DNA of 64,000 nt from M30B80 sp965656935 (lineage in GTDB: Bacteria; Pseudomonadota; Alphaproteobacteria; Rhodobacterales; Rhodobacteraceae): contig CBFHMG010000011.1 in the NCBI GenBank assembly GCA_965656935.1, positions 12,768 to 76,767 of the forward strand, read 5' to 3'. This document shows positions 1 through 8,362 of the stretch, in pieces. Within the stretch, counting starts at the first letter, position 1; every line of letters begins with the position of its first letter. Made by a program: the position numbers and the translations under genes. The notes beneath the pieces are model-generated. The model had not been told where the DNA came from, searched no databases, and saw nothing but the letters and a program-made list of their open reading frames with translations.

Positions 1-339
1 GTCGCCATAAAGCACGATCACATCGCCCTCGAACCCTTCAAGGGCGGCTTTTGCCTGCAATACGGCATGGCCTGTCCCAAGCTGTTCGGTTTGGCGGACA
101 CAGATCGCGGCGTCCTGATGGGCTGTAACGGCCGCCTCAACCTGTTCTGCGCCATGCCCTGTGACCACGATAATGCGGGCGGGCTCAAGCGCGGCACCCG
201 CGCGCATGGCATGGGCCACCAAAGGCGCGCCACCGATCGGATGCAGCACTTTTGGCAGGTCGGAGTTCATCCGCGAGCCTTGGCCAGCGGCAAGAATAAC
301 CAATGCGCAGGGGCGGAGTGTAGACTGCTCTTCAGACAT
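1..339 (-). CDS. glmU: GlmU, N-terminal part (cut by window edge)
   Basis: First 113 codons of the bifunctional N-acetylglucosamine-1-phosphate uridyltransferase/glucosamine-1-phosphate acetyltransferase, which makes UDP-GlcNAc for peptidoglycan and lipopolysaccharide. Visible on the minus strand from ATG at 339: the nucleotide-binding loop LAAGQGSRM, the PKVLHPIGG segment, the QTEQLGTGHAV segment and VLYGD at the window edge, in the order and spacing of the GlmU pyrophosphorylase domain. The C-terminal acetyltransferase beta-helix lies outside the window, so its integrity cannot be judged. It is divergent from gph, 129 bases away, an arrangement I associate with Rhodobacterales. A short MobA-like nucleotidyltransferase is a less likely alternative given the GlmU-specific motifs. 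Confidence 0.93.
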   Translation of the reverse strand, partial: MSEEQSTLRPCALVILAAGQGSRMNSDLPKVLHPIGGAPLVAHAMRAGAALEPARIIVVTGHGAEQVEAAVTAHQDAAICVRQTEQLGTGHAVLQAKAALEGFEGDVIVLYGD

Positions 340-468
340 GAATTCTCGGGCTTTCCCTTGTTTGCGATGGGTATTATCCATGAGGGCGCATCGTGCAAGG
401 CCATCAGCGGTCAAATCGCCTTACGCTACATTTCAAAAACGGGCGGAAATTCGCCAATTGGGGTCTAA

Positions 469-1140
469 ATGCCTAGAAAAACGGTGATTTTCGATCTGGA
501 TGGCACAATCGCCGATACCAGTGGTGATCTGATTGCAGCGGCAAATACCGCTTTTGCGGAATTGGGATATGCCCCGCAACTCGAGATGGGGCGCGATGAT
601 GCAACTGCGGTTGCAGGAGCTCGCGCAATGCTGAAACTGAGTTGTGAACGCCTTGATCTGCCTGATGCGGCCGCCGTGATCGAGAATGGCTTTCCCATAT
701 TGCTGCGCGCCTATGGTGATGCAATCGACACCCATACCACCCTCTATCCCGGTGTGATCGACGCGGTGGAGCGGTTGCACCGCGCCGATATGGCTGTTGG
801 GATTTGCACCAATAAACCAGAAGCGCTTGCCGTCACCCTGACGCAGCGTTTGGGCATCGCGGGGCTGTTCACCTCGCTTATCGGGGCCGATACGCTGCCC
901 ACCCGCAAGCCCGACCCCGCGCCCTATTTCAAAGCCGTCGAGCAGGCGGGCGGGGCGGTCTCACACTCCACCCTGATCGGCGACACCATCACCGACCGCA
1001 AAACCGCCAAAGCCGCTGGCGTTCCCTCAGTGCTGGTCACTTTCGGGCCAAGCGGCCATGCCGTGGCTGATCTCGCGCCTGAGGCGCTGTTGGATCACTA
1101 TGATGATCTGGACCGCGTTTTGGATATAATCCTTCCCTGA
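469..1140 (+). CDS. gph: Phosphoglycolate phosphatase (HAD superfamily)
   Basis: 223-residue HAD hydrolase expected to dephosphorylate 2-phosphoglycolate. Motif I is FDLDGT with nucleophile D9 and general acid D11; motif II is GICTNKP; the Lys region is RKPDPAPYF; motif III is LIGDTITD. The helical cap lies between motifs I and II, as in class IA HAD phosphatases. Length and divergent position beside glmU fit Gph of alphaproteobacteria. Substrate is inferred from family and neighbourhood; a related sugar-phosphate phosphatase is possible. Confidence 0.85.
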   Translation: MPRKTVIFDLDGTIADTSGDLIAAANTAFAELGYAPQLEMGRDDATAVAGARAMLKLSCERLDLPDAAAVIENGFPILLRAYGDAIDTHTTLYPGVIDAVERLHRADMAVGICTNKPEALAVTLTQRLGIAGLFTSLIGADTLPTRKPDPAPYFKAVEQAGGAVSHSTLIGDTITDRKTAKAAGVPSVLVTFGPSGHAVADLAPEALLDHYDDLDRVLDIILP

Positions 1141-1143
1141 TCT

Positions 1144-1163
1144 TTCATCTTTCTAAAAATACG
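1144..1163 (-). repeat. Dispersed intergenic repeat, copy A
   Basis: Twenty bases just after gph. Read on the minus strand they differ at one position from copies at 9979-9998 and 25896-25915 (core CGTATTTTTGGAAAGATGAA; here A replaces one G). Seen directly in sequence; function unknown. Confidence 0.6.
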
Positions 1164-1215
1164 CATCGCACCGCTTGCCATTGACGCGGGACGTGAGGGG
1201 GCTAATCCTTCGCGC

Positions 1216-2415
1216 ATGGATATTAAGCCGAGATTCACACGCCCCTTCACCCAGCAAGAGCCGATCCCCGAAGACGGGATCGCGGCGGCGGTCGCGATCA
1301 TGCGCTCGGGCCGTATCCACCGCTATAACACCATGGGCGAGGAGATCGCCGAGGCCGCGCTTCTGGAAGAAGAATTCGCCTCTTTCACAGGGGCGAAATA
1401 CTGCCTTGCGGTGACATCGGGTGGCTATGCCATGGGTGCAGCGCTGCGCGCGCTGGAGGTTCAGGCAGGCGATAAAGTGCTCTCCAACGGTTTTACCCTT
1501 GCCCCTGTTCCCGGTGCCATCGCCGCGCTGGGCGCCGAGCCTGTTTTTGTCGAAACCACTGAAAGCCTGACCATCGACCTGCCCGATTTGCAGGAAAAGA
1601 TCGCGCAAAGCGGGGCGAAGGTTTTGCTCTTGTCACATATGCGCGGCCATATCTGCGATATGGATGCGCTGATGGATATCTGTGACCGCGCAGGCGTGCA
1701 GGTGGTCGAGGATTGCGCCCATACCATGGGGGCGGAATGGGCGGGCAAGCCTTCGGGGCGGCACGGGGTGATCGGCTGCTATTCCACCCAAACCTATAAA
1801 CATATGAACTCGGGCGAGGGGGGCTTTGTCACCTGTGATGACCCCGAACTCATGGCGCGGATGATCATCCTGTCGGGCAGCTATATGCTCTATGAACGCC
1901 ACCGCGCGGCCCCGCCGCCCGAGGCTTTCGAGCAGATCAGATACCTCACGCCCAATGTCTCGGGCCGTATGGATAATTTGCGCGCCGCCATCCTGCGCCC
2001 GCAATTGGCCGATCTCGAGGCGCAGATCACCCGCTGGAACAGGCTCTACCGCTCTGTCGAAACAGGCCTGCGCAACACGCCCTCCCTGCAGGTGATTGAG
2101 CGTGATCCGCGCGAGAAAATCGTGGGCTCCTCCATCCAGTTCCTGCTGCCCGATTGGAGCGGTGATGACATCCGCGCCCTGCTTGCGGCCTGCGCCGCGC
2201 GCGGGGTGGAGTTGAAATGGTTCGGCGCGCCTGAGCCTGTGGCCTTTACCTCGCGCTACGATTCATGGCGCTATGCCAAACCGCAATCGCTGCCCCGAAC
2301 CGACCGTATTCTGGCAGGCCTAATAGATATGCGCCTGCCCCTCACTTTCACCGAGCAAGACGCCGCCCTCATCGCCGAGATTATTCGCGATGAGGTGATG
2401 GCCGCAAAGGGCTAG
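1216..2415 (+). CDS. DegT/DnrJ/EryC1/StrS family aminotransferase
   Basis: 399-residue PLP enzyme of the sugar aminotransferase fold. The VVEDCAHTMG segment carries the cofactor-stacking acidic residue (D166), and TQTYKHMNSGEGG carries the Schiff-base lysine (K195). These enzymes usually transaminate keto-sugars for surface polysaccharide or antibiotics. The gene stands alone between gph and hemN with no sugar genes next to it, so the substrate is unknown; the rfb genes are 20 kb away. The ATG at 1216 gives the expected N-terminus. GC3-rich codon use matches its neighbours. Confidence 0.82.
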   Translation: MDIKPRFTRPFTQQEPIPEDGIAAAVAIMRSGRIHRYNTMGEEIAEAALLEEEFASFTGAKYCLAVTSGGYAMGAALRALEVQAGDKVLSNGFTLAPVPGAIAALGAEPVFVETTESLTIDLPDLQEKIAQSGAKVLLLSHMRGHICDMDALMDICDRAGVQVVEDCAHTMGAEWAGKPSGRHGVIGCYSTQTYKHMNSGEGGFVTCDDPELMARMIILSGSYMLYERHRAAPPPEAFEQIRYLTPNVSGRMDNLRAAILRPQLADLEAQITRWNRLYRSVETGLRNTPSLQVIERDPREKIVGSSIQFLLPDWSGDDIRALLAACAARGVELKWFGAPEPVAFTSRYDSWRYAKPQSLPRTDRILAGLIDMRLPLTFTEQDAALIAEIIRDEVMAAKG

Positions 2416-2466
2416 GGCACGGCGCTAGCCACGTTCCGCACTAACAAGGCTGGGTTGGCCTATTCC

Positions 2467-3816
2467 CTAAACGGCCACCGCATGTTGCTTCACGCTTGGG
2501 GTGAGATAGCTGTCAAAAAGGGATGCGATGACGCGCAGGACAGGCGCGCCTTTGGGGGTGACAGTGATCACGCCACCTTCGCGCGTGATCAAACCATTTG
2601 TTTCGAATTGATCAATCCGCCCTAGCTGGTCGGCATACCAATCTGCAGATGCCCCAGCGCGGGCGGCCTCAAGGCCCAAATCAACGCGGCCATTGCACAT
2701 CAATTGCTCGATCACCCGCCCCCTGAGCACATCTTCGCCTTGAAACGCCAAACCCTTGCCGATGGGCAATTCCCCCGCTGTCACGGCGCGAGCCCAAGCC
2801 CCCGTTTCTGACAGGTTCTGCACATAGCCCGACGGCGTCCGTCCGATCGATGTGGCCCCCAGCCCCAGCATGGTCTCGGCCTGATCCGTGGTGTAGCCCT
2901 GAAAATTGCGTCTGAGTTTGCCTGTTTTGGCGGCAATCGCCATCGGGTCCTCAGGGCGCGCGAAATGGTCCAGCCCAATTGCCACATAGCCCGCATCGGC
3001 CAAGGCGCTGGCGGCCATCTGTGATTGCGCAAGCCGTGCGGCGGTATCGGGCAGGGCCGCTTCGTCGATCAGCCTTTGCTTCTTGGCCATCCAAGGCACA
3101 TGGGCATAGCCGAAAAGAGCGATACGGTCGGGCTGCATCTCGAGGCAAAGATCGATTGTCTTGAGAAGGGTTTCCACGCTTTGGCGGGGTAAGCCGTAGA
3201 TAAGGTCGAAATTGATGCCCGTGACCCCAGCCGTGCGCATCCCGTCTACGCTGGCGCGCACCATATCGGGTGGCTGTACACGGTTGATGGCTTTTTGCAC
3301 CTTGGGGTCAAATTCCTGAACGCCGAAACTTGCACGCGTAAAGCCCAAATCCCCGATCCGCCTGATCATCTCGGGGGTAAGGGTGCGCGGGTCGCTCTCG
3401 ATGGCCAGTTCGGCATCGGCTGTGATGGTGAAATGCTGGCCTATGGCCTCCATCGCGCGGGCAAGATCATCGGGGCTCAAAGCAGTTGGCGTGCCGCCGC
3501 CCCAATGCAAATGCGATATCTTCATCCGCGCAGGCAAATGCGCCGCGACCAGCGCGATCTCCTCGGTCAGTGTTTTGGCATATTGGGCAATAGGCGCCTC
3601 GCGCGTGGCAAGTTTCATATTGCATCCACAATACCAGCATAGCGCGCGGCAAAACGGGACATGGAGATAGAGCGATATGGGGTCCTCAATAGGCAAGCCC
3701 CCTAGCCAATCGGAATAGAGGCGGGCGTTAAAATCTATCGAGAAATGCGGGGCGGTGGGGTAGCTGGTATAGCGGGGCACATTCTGCCCGAGATAGGATT
3801 TAAGCGGTTCGGTCAT
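2467..3816 (-). CDS. hemN: Oxygen-independent coproporphyrinogen III oxidase HemN
   Basis: 449-residue radical SAM enzyme that decarboxylates coproporphyrinogen III to protoporphyrinogen IX without oxygen. The cluster motif is HVPFCRALCWYCGC (C56, C60, C63, plus the C65 typical of true HemN rather than HemW), followed by HWGGGTP for SAM binding. An N-terminal segment (YTSYPTAPHF) is also HemN-like. The upstream region holds a perfect Fnr-type palindrome 76 bases before the start, consistent with induction under low oxygen. It converges on the DegT gene with 51 bases between stops. Confidence 0.93.
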   Translation of the reverse strand: MTEPLKSYLGQNVPRYTSYPTAPHFSIDFNARLYSDWLGGLPIEDPISLYLHVPFCRALCWYCGCNMKLATREAPIAQYAKTLTEEIALVAAHLPARMKISHLHWGGGTPTALSPDDLARAMEAIGQHFTITADAELAIESDPRTLTPEMIRRIGDLGFTRASFGVQEFDPKVQKAINRVQPPDMVRASVDGMRTAGVTGINFDLIYGLPRQSVETLLKTIDLCLEMQPDRIALFGYAHVPWMAKKQRLIDEAALPDTAARLAQSQMAASALADAGYVAIGLDHFARPEDPMAIAAKTGKLRRNFQGYTTDQAETMLGLGATSIGRTPSGYVQNLSETGAWARAVTAGELPIGKGLAFQGEDVLRGRVIEQLMCNGRVDLGLEAARAGASADWYADQLGRIDQFETNGLITREGGVITVTPKGAPVLRVIASLFDSYLTPSVKQHAVAV

Positions 3817-3892
3817 GATCTGGCAGCTCCCCTGTTGCGCGCGCAGCCTTTGCTCTGGGGATCAGGCCTATAGAACTGAGCGCGTGCGGGTT

Positions 3893-3906
3893 TTGATCTG
3901 CATCAA
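3893..3906. promoter_or_regulatory. Fnr-type box (TTGAT-N4-ATCAA)
   Basis: A perfect palindrome TTGATCTGCATCAA lies between hemN and the divergent YeeE gene. It matches the Fnr/FnrL consensus TTGAT-N4-ATCAA exactly. Position 76 bases upstream of hemN suggests oxygen control of hemN. The match is seen; binding is inferred. Confidence 0.8.
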
Positions 3907-3994
3907 GGGCGTGGAAGAAAATTCCACCTTTGAACCTTCGGCGCGACATGACGGTCGGATTGGACCTCTTTTATTGCGCGGGTCACCTGCGGGT

Positions 3995-4008
3995 TTGACA
4001 CAGGTCAA
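3995..4008. promoter_or_regulatory. Second Crp/Fnr-type box (TTGAC-N4-GTCAA)
   Basis: A perfect palindrome TTGACACAGGTCAA starts 48 bases before the YeeE ATG. It fits TTGA-N6-TCAA (FnrL-like) and also the relaxed Dnr/NnrR type. Which Crp/Fnr-family protein binds is unknown. Confidence 0.65.
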
Positions 4009-4042
4009 AGCGGGGTAACATCCAGTTCGGTAGCCAAACCCT

Positions 4043-5104
4043 ATGTTGGAAAATCTGATCGAATATTATGGTGAAGGCGTGCTGCTGGTGGCGCTTGGCG
4101 GGATCGTCGGGATGGCCTTTGGCGCGGCGGCGCAACATTCACGTTTCTGTTTGCGCGCAAGTACGGTTGAATTGGCCGAAGGGCAATTGGGCCCAAGGCT
4201 TGCGATTTGGTTGATTGCCTTCTCGGCTGCGGTCGCCTCGGTGCAATCGGCGATCTGGCTGGGCTGGCTGGATGTCAGCGAAAGCCGTCAAATCATCAAT
4301 ACTGGAAGCATGTCAGGGGCGATCATTGGCGGGCTGATGTTCGGGGTGGGCATGATCCTTGCGCGCGGCTGTGCAAGCCGCCTGCTTGTCCTTTCGGCAA
4401 CGGGAAATCTCAGGGCGATTGTCACAGGGCTGGTGCTGACACTTGTCGCGCAATCGGCTTTGCGCGGTGTGCTTGCACCTGCGCGCGAACAGCTTGCGAT
4501 GCTCTGGAGCGTTCAGGGGGGCGCGTCGCGCGATCTCTTGGCGCAGTTTGGCCTCAGCAATGGCATGGCCGCGATGATCGGGTCCGCCGTTCTATGTGCC
4601 GCGATTGTCTTCGGGATGAAGAAGGGCCTGCCCGCCACGCGGATCATGGCCGCGCTGGGCGTGGGGCTTGCCGTGACGCTGGGATGGATCGGCACTTATG
4701 TGATCGCCTCCAATTCCTTTGAGGTTATCGCCATATCCTCGATCACCTTCACAGGGCCTTCGACCGATACTTTGATGGGGCTTGTGAATAGCACCTCCTT
4801 GCCCTTGGTCTTTGGCGTCGGCCTTGTGCCGGGTGTCTTTGTGGGGTCGGGGGCTATGGCCTTGATCACGAAAGAGGCACGCATCCAGCGTTTTGGCCCC
4901 GACACCCCGATGGAGAGTTATCTGACGGGCGCGGCGCTTATGGGCTTTGGCAGCATGCTGGCGGGCGGATGCGCGGTTGGGGCAGGCATGTCAGGCGGTG
5001 CGATTTTCTCCTCCACGGCTTGGGTTGCGGTGGGCTGCATGTGGATTGGTGCCATGGCAACGCATTCCGCTTTGCGCCTGCGCATGGCGGCGCAAATGGC
5101 GTGA
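4043..5104 (+). CDS. YeeE/YedE family sulfur-compound transporter
   Basis: 353-residue inner-membrane protein with about nine to ten hydrophobic helices. The family signatures are QHSRFCLRA near residue 35, MILARGCASRLL near 110 and MLAGGCAVGAGMSGG near 305; the conserved cysteines in such loops pass thiosulfate-like sulfur in YeeE (TsuA). It stands alone with no TusA-like gene beside it. Promoter-region Crp/Fnr-type palindromes suggest control by redox or nitrogen oxides. The exact sulfur substrate is inferred from family only. Confidence 0.83.
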   Translation: MLENLIEYYGEGVLLVALGGIVGMAFGAAAQHSRFCLRASTVELAEGQLGPRLAIWLIAFSAAVASVQSAIWLGWLDVSESRQIINTGSMSGAIIGGLMFGVGMILARGCASRLLVLSATGNLRAIVTGLVLTLVAQSALRGVLAPAREQLAMLWSVQGGASRDLLAQFGLSNGMAAMIGSAVLCAAIVFGMKKGLPATRIMAALGVGLAVTLGWIGTYVIASNSFEVIAISSITFTGPSTDTLMGLVNSTSLPLVFGVGLVPGVFVGSGAMALITKEARIQRFGPDTPMESYLTGAALMGFGSMLAGGCAVGAGMSGGAIFSSTAWVAVGCMWIGAMATHSALRLRMAAQMA

Positions 5105-5216
5105 GGCGCTTGTTTGATCCGAAAGGGCAGCCTGCAATCTGGCTTGGTTTTTACACAAGGCCCAAGCATCCTCCGCAACGTAAATTTTGACTCACGGCTG
5201 CCACTCCGCTATTAAC

Positions 5217-5230
5217 TGAACAGTCGTTCA
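5217..5230. promoter_or_regulatory. Inverted repeat TGAAC-N4-GTTCA upstream of ivd
   Basis: Palindrome TGAACAGTCGTTCA ends 20 bases before the ivd start codon and just before its Shine-Dalgarno sequence. Its size and place suit a TetR-family operator controlling the leucine operon, but no regulator gene lies nearby, so this is inference. Confidence 0.45.
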
Positions 5231-5250
5231 ATTACGGGAGGGTTGGCGCA

Positions 5251-6414
5251 GTGTTTACCGCATCTATGACGTTTGATCTGGGCGAAGACGTGAATGCGCT
5301 TCGTGAAATGGTCCACAGATGGGCGCAGGAGCGCGTCAAACCGATGGCCGCCGAGATCGACAAGAGTAACAGCTTCCCGCCCGAGCTGTGGCGCGAGATG
5401 GGCGACTTGGGCCTTTTGGGCATCACCGTTCCCGAAGAATATGGCGGGGCGGGCATGGGCTATCTCGCGCATGTTATTGCCACTGAGGAAATCGCGCGCG
5501 CTTCGGCTTCGGTCTCGCTCTCTTACGGCGCGCATTCCAATCTTTGCGTGAACCAGATCGCGCTTAATGGCACGGATGCGCAGCGGCAGACCTATTTGCC
5601 GGGTCTGGTGTCGGGCGCACATGTTGGTGCGCTGGCGATGTCCGAGGCGGGGGCTGGCTCGGATGTGGTGGGGATGAAAATCCGCGCCGAAAAGCGCAAT
5701 GACCGCTATGTTCTGAATGGCACGAAATATTGGATCACCAATGGCCCCGATGCCGATACGCTGGTGGTTTATGCCAAGACCGATCCTGATGCAGGCAGCC
5801 GTGGCATCACGGCCTTCCTGATCGAGAAATCCATGAAGGGGTTTTCCACCAGTGCGCATTTCGACAAGCTGGGGATGCGTGGCTCCAACACCGCCGAACT
5901 GGTCTTTGACGATGTCGAGGTGCCCTTCGAGAATGTCTTGGGCGAGGAAGGGCGCGGCGTGGCTGTGCTGATGTCGGGCCTTGATTACGAGCGCGTGGTC
6001 CTCTCGGGCATCGGCACAGGTATCATGGCCGCCTGTCTGGACGAGATCATGCCCTATATGGTCGAGCGCAAGCAATTTGGCCAAAGCATCGGCAATTTCC
6101 AACTGATGCAGGGCAAAATCGCGGATATGTACACCAAGATGAATTCCGCCCGCGCCTATGTCTATGAGGTCGCCAAGGCCTGTGATCGCGGCGAGGTCAC
6201 GCGGCAGGATGCGGCGGCCTGTGTGCTCTATGCCTCGGAGGAGGCGATGGTGGTCGCGCATCAGGCTGTGCAAGCCATGGGCGGGGCTGGTTTTATGAAT
6301 GACAGTGCCGTCAGCCGCCTGTTTCGCGATGCAAAATTGATGGAAATCGGGGCTGGCACCTCGGAAATTCGTCGCATGTTGGTTGGCCGCGAATTAATGG
6401 CCTCTATGTCTTAA
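5251..6414 (+). CDS. ivd: Isovaleryl-CoA dehydrogenase
   Basis: 387-residue acyl-CoA dehydrogenase that oxidises isovaleryl-CoA to 3-methylcrotonyl-CoA, passing electrons to ETF. Visible: ALAMSEAGAGSD FAD/substrate segment, WITNGPDADTLVVYAKTD, and LDYERVVLSG with E247, the position of the catalytic base in IVD enzymes (helix G, unlike most acyl-CoA dehydrogenases), then QAMGGAGFMNDSAVSRLFRDAK at the C-terminus. The GTG at 5251 is preferred because GGGAGG precedes it by nine bases; an ATG five codons in is the alternative. First gene of the leucine operon; MCC subunits follow. Confidence 0.93.
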   Translation: MFTASMTFDLGEDVNALREMVHRWAQERVKPMAAEIDKSNSFPPELWREMGDLGLLGITVPEEYGGAGMGYLAHVIATEEIARASASVSLSYGAHSNLCVNQIALNGTDAQRQTYLPGLVSGAHVGALAMSEAGAGSDVVGMKIRAEKRNDRYVLNGTKYWITNGPDADTLVVYAKTDPDAGSRGITAFLIEKSMKGFSTSAHFDKLGMRGSNTAELVFDDVEVPFENVLGEEGRGVAVLMSGLDYERVVLSGIGTGIMAACLDEIMPYMVERKQFGQSIGNFQLMQGKIADMYTKMNSARAYVYEVAKACDRGEVTRQDAAACVLYASEEAMVVAHQAVQAMGGAGFMNDSAVSRLFRDAKLMEIGAGTSEIRRMLVGRELMASMS

Positions 6415-6473
6415 TGCATGCTGGGAGCGTGATGCGATGATCGCATATCTGGCACAGGAAAAGGGGCAAGCAC

Positions 6474-6779
6474 ATGCCGCGCAATATCGCGCTGAGTTTG
6501 GCGGTGATCTGTGGATTGGCGGGTCTCTTGGCGCTTTGGGTCGGCTTGCGCCATATCCCGCCCTCCGAGACCGAGATCATCACACGCATCGCGCAGGCCT
6601 ATGTCGCGGATACGGGCGGCGCGCTGACCGATTGCTATGCGCGCCCCTCGGCGCTGGAGCAGGTGCGCTTGGTCGTGTTCTGCGAAGGGCCCGAGCAGAG
6701 CTTTGCATATCCCGTCGACGATCTGGGGCGATTGCTGGAGATCGAGCCAGATATTCTGGATGGAGCGCCACAGACCTGA
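6474..6779 (+). CDS. Small membrane-anchored protein of unknown function
   Basis: 101-residue protein with one N-terminal hydrophobic segment (residues 6-24), likely a membrane anchor or uncleaved signal, and a small soluble part with two cysteines (in TDCYARPS and VVFCEGP). I do not recognise a domain. It sits between ivd (59 bases upstream) and the acyl-CoA ligase (13 bases downstream), same strand, so it is probably cotranscribed. Codon use is that of the neighbours, which supports a real gene. Overlapping frames at the same place look like shadows. Confidence 0.6.
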   Translation: MPRNIALSLAVICGLAGLLALWVGLRHIPPSETEIITRIAQAYVADTGGALTDCYARPSALEQVRLVVFCEGPEQSFAYPVDDLGRLLEIEPDILDGAPQT

Positions 6780-6792
6780 GAGGGGTGCCCGC

Positions 6793-8322
6793 ATGTTGAC
6801 CCGCGCGCCCTATGAGCAGCTTTATCGCGGGTTTGAATGGGATTTGCCCGCGCAATTGAACATGGCCGCCCAAGTTTTGGACCACCCCGCGCAGGCTTTG
6901 GCGATCCGCGATCTTGGAGCGGGGCAGGATGTCAGCTATGGCCAATTGCGCGATATGGCAGGCCGCTTGGCCGCCACGCTGCGGGAGCGCGGGCTGCGTC
7001 GTGGTGACCGCGTTGGGGTGTTGCGTTCACAGGATATGTATTGTGCGGCAGCCCATATCGCGATCTGGTGGATTGGCGCGATCTCGGTGCCCCTGTTCAA
7101 ACTGTTCAAGACCGATGCGCTGCGCACAAGGCTGGCCGATAGTGGCGCGCGCTGCGTGATCACGGATGCGCAAGGGCGCGATATGCTGGCGGATTTTGAT
7201 CTCGATATCGTGCTGCCAGAAGAGGAGCCGCTTGCCGCAGACGCGCCTGAAATGGTGCAAACGAGCTGCGAGGATGCGGCGGTTCTGATCTATACCAGTG
7301 GCACAACAGGCAGCCCGAAAGGCGCGTTGCATGGCCACCGCGTTCTGACAGGCCATCTGCCCGGTGTCGAGATGAGCCATGATTTTCTGGGCGCAGCCGA
7401 TGACATGATCTGGACCCCTGCCGATTGGGCTTGGATTGGCGGGCTGTTTGATGTGCTGATGCCAGGGCTTGCCTTGGGTGTGCCCGTGGTTGCAGCAAGG
7501 CAGGAGAAATTCACGCCCGATGAATGCGCGCGCATTATTGCACAGGCCAAGATACGCAATGTGTTCTTCCCGCCGACTGCTTTGCGCATGCTCAAGGCGG
7601 CGGAGGTTGAGATTGGCGGTTTGCGCTCGGTCGCCTCAGGGGGCGAGCCTTTGGGCGAGGAGATGCTGGCTTGGGGGCGGCGCGCCTTCGGGCTTGAGAT
7701 CAACGAATTCTACGGCCAGACCGAATGCAATATGATCGCCTCATCCTGTGGCGCGATTTTTCCCACCAAAGGCGGCTGGATCGGCAAGCCTGTGGCTGGA
7801 CATGATCTGGCGGTGATTGATGCCGAGGGCCAGCCCACGAATGGCGAGGGCGATATTGCCGTGAAGCGTGGCTCGGCCTCGATGATGCTTGGCTATTGGC
7901 AAAGGCGTGAGGAGACCGCGCAGAAATTTCGCGGCGATTGGATGATCACGGGGGATCGCGGAATTTGGGATGGTGACTATCTGCGCTTTGTCGGGCGCGA
8001 GGATGATGTGATCACCTCCTCGGGCTACAGGATCGGCCCTGCCGAGATCGAGGATTGCCTGCTCACCCATCCTGCTGTGGCGACTGTCGGTGTTGTCGGC
8101 AAACCCTGCGCGCTCAGGACCGAGATTGTGAAGGCCTATGTGGTCAAAAAACAAGGCGCAGAGGCGAGCGAGGCGGAGTTGCAGGACTGGGTCAAATCCC
8201 GCTTGGCGGGCTATTCCTACCCGCGCGAGATCGCCTTTCTGGAGGCTTTGCCGATGACGGTGACGGGTAAGGTGATCCGCAAGGCGCTGAAGGCCCGCGC
8301 AAGCGCAGAGGCAGATACATGA
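6793..8322 (+). CDS. AMP-dependent acyl-CoA synthetase
   Basis: 509-residue adenylate-forming ligase (fatty acid + ATP + CoA to acyl-CoA). Core motifs: YTSGTTGSPKGALH (P-loop-like A3), NEFYGQTECN (A5), TGDRGIWDGDYLRFVGREDD (A7/A8) and TGKVIRKALK with the A10 lysine. Resembles acetyl-/medium-chain acyl-CoA synthetases. Location inside the leucine operon suggests activation of a branched or short acid such as isovalerate (inference). Start at ATG 6793 chosen because GAGAGGGG precedes it; an upstream in-frame ATG at 6637 would read through the previous gene in a different frame. Confidence 0.85.
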   Translation: MLTRAPYEQLYRGFEWDLPAQLNMAAQVLDHPAQALAIRDLGAGQDVSYGQLRDMAGRLAATLRERGLRRGDRVGVLRSQDMYCAAAHIAIWWIGAISVPLFKLFKTDALRTRLADSGARCVITDAQGRDMLADFDLDIVLPEEEPLAADAPEMVQTSCEDAAVLIYTSGTTGSPKGALHGHRVLTGHLPGVEMSHDFLGAADDMIWTPADWAWIGGLFDVLMPGLALGVPVVAARQEKFTPDECARIIAQAKIRNVFFPPTALRMLKAAEVEIGGLRSVASGGEPLGEEMLAWGRRAFGLEINEFYGQTECNMIASSCGAIFPTKGGWIGKPVAGHDLAVIDAEGQPTNGEGDIAVKRGSASMMLGYWQRREETAQKFRGDWMITGDRGIWDGDYLRFVGREDDVITSSGYRIGPAEIEDCLLTHPAVATVGVVGKPCALRTEIVKAYVVKKQGAEASEAELQDWVKSRLAGYSYPREIAFLEALPMTVTGKVIRKALKARASAEADT

Positions 8323-8362
8323 GCAGTCGAGAGATCAAGAGCAAAGACATGGGGCGCATGAT

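Noticed and set aside
5212..6273. Long minus-strand frame opposite ivd (353 codons)
   Set aside because: His/Arg-rich translation without any domain, typical of the complement of a G+C-rich gene; ivd is certain here.
6637..6792. Longer N-terminus for the acyl-CoA synthetase
   Set aside because: It would run through the preceding small gene; a ribosome site sits before ATG 6793, which gives the family N-terminus.
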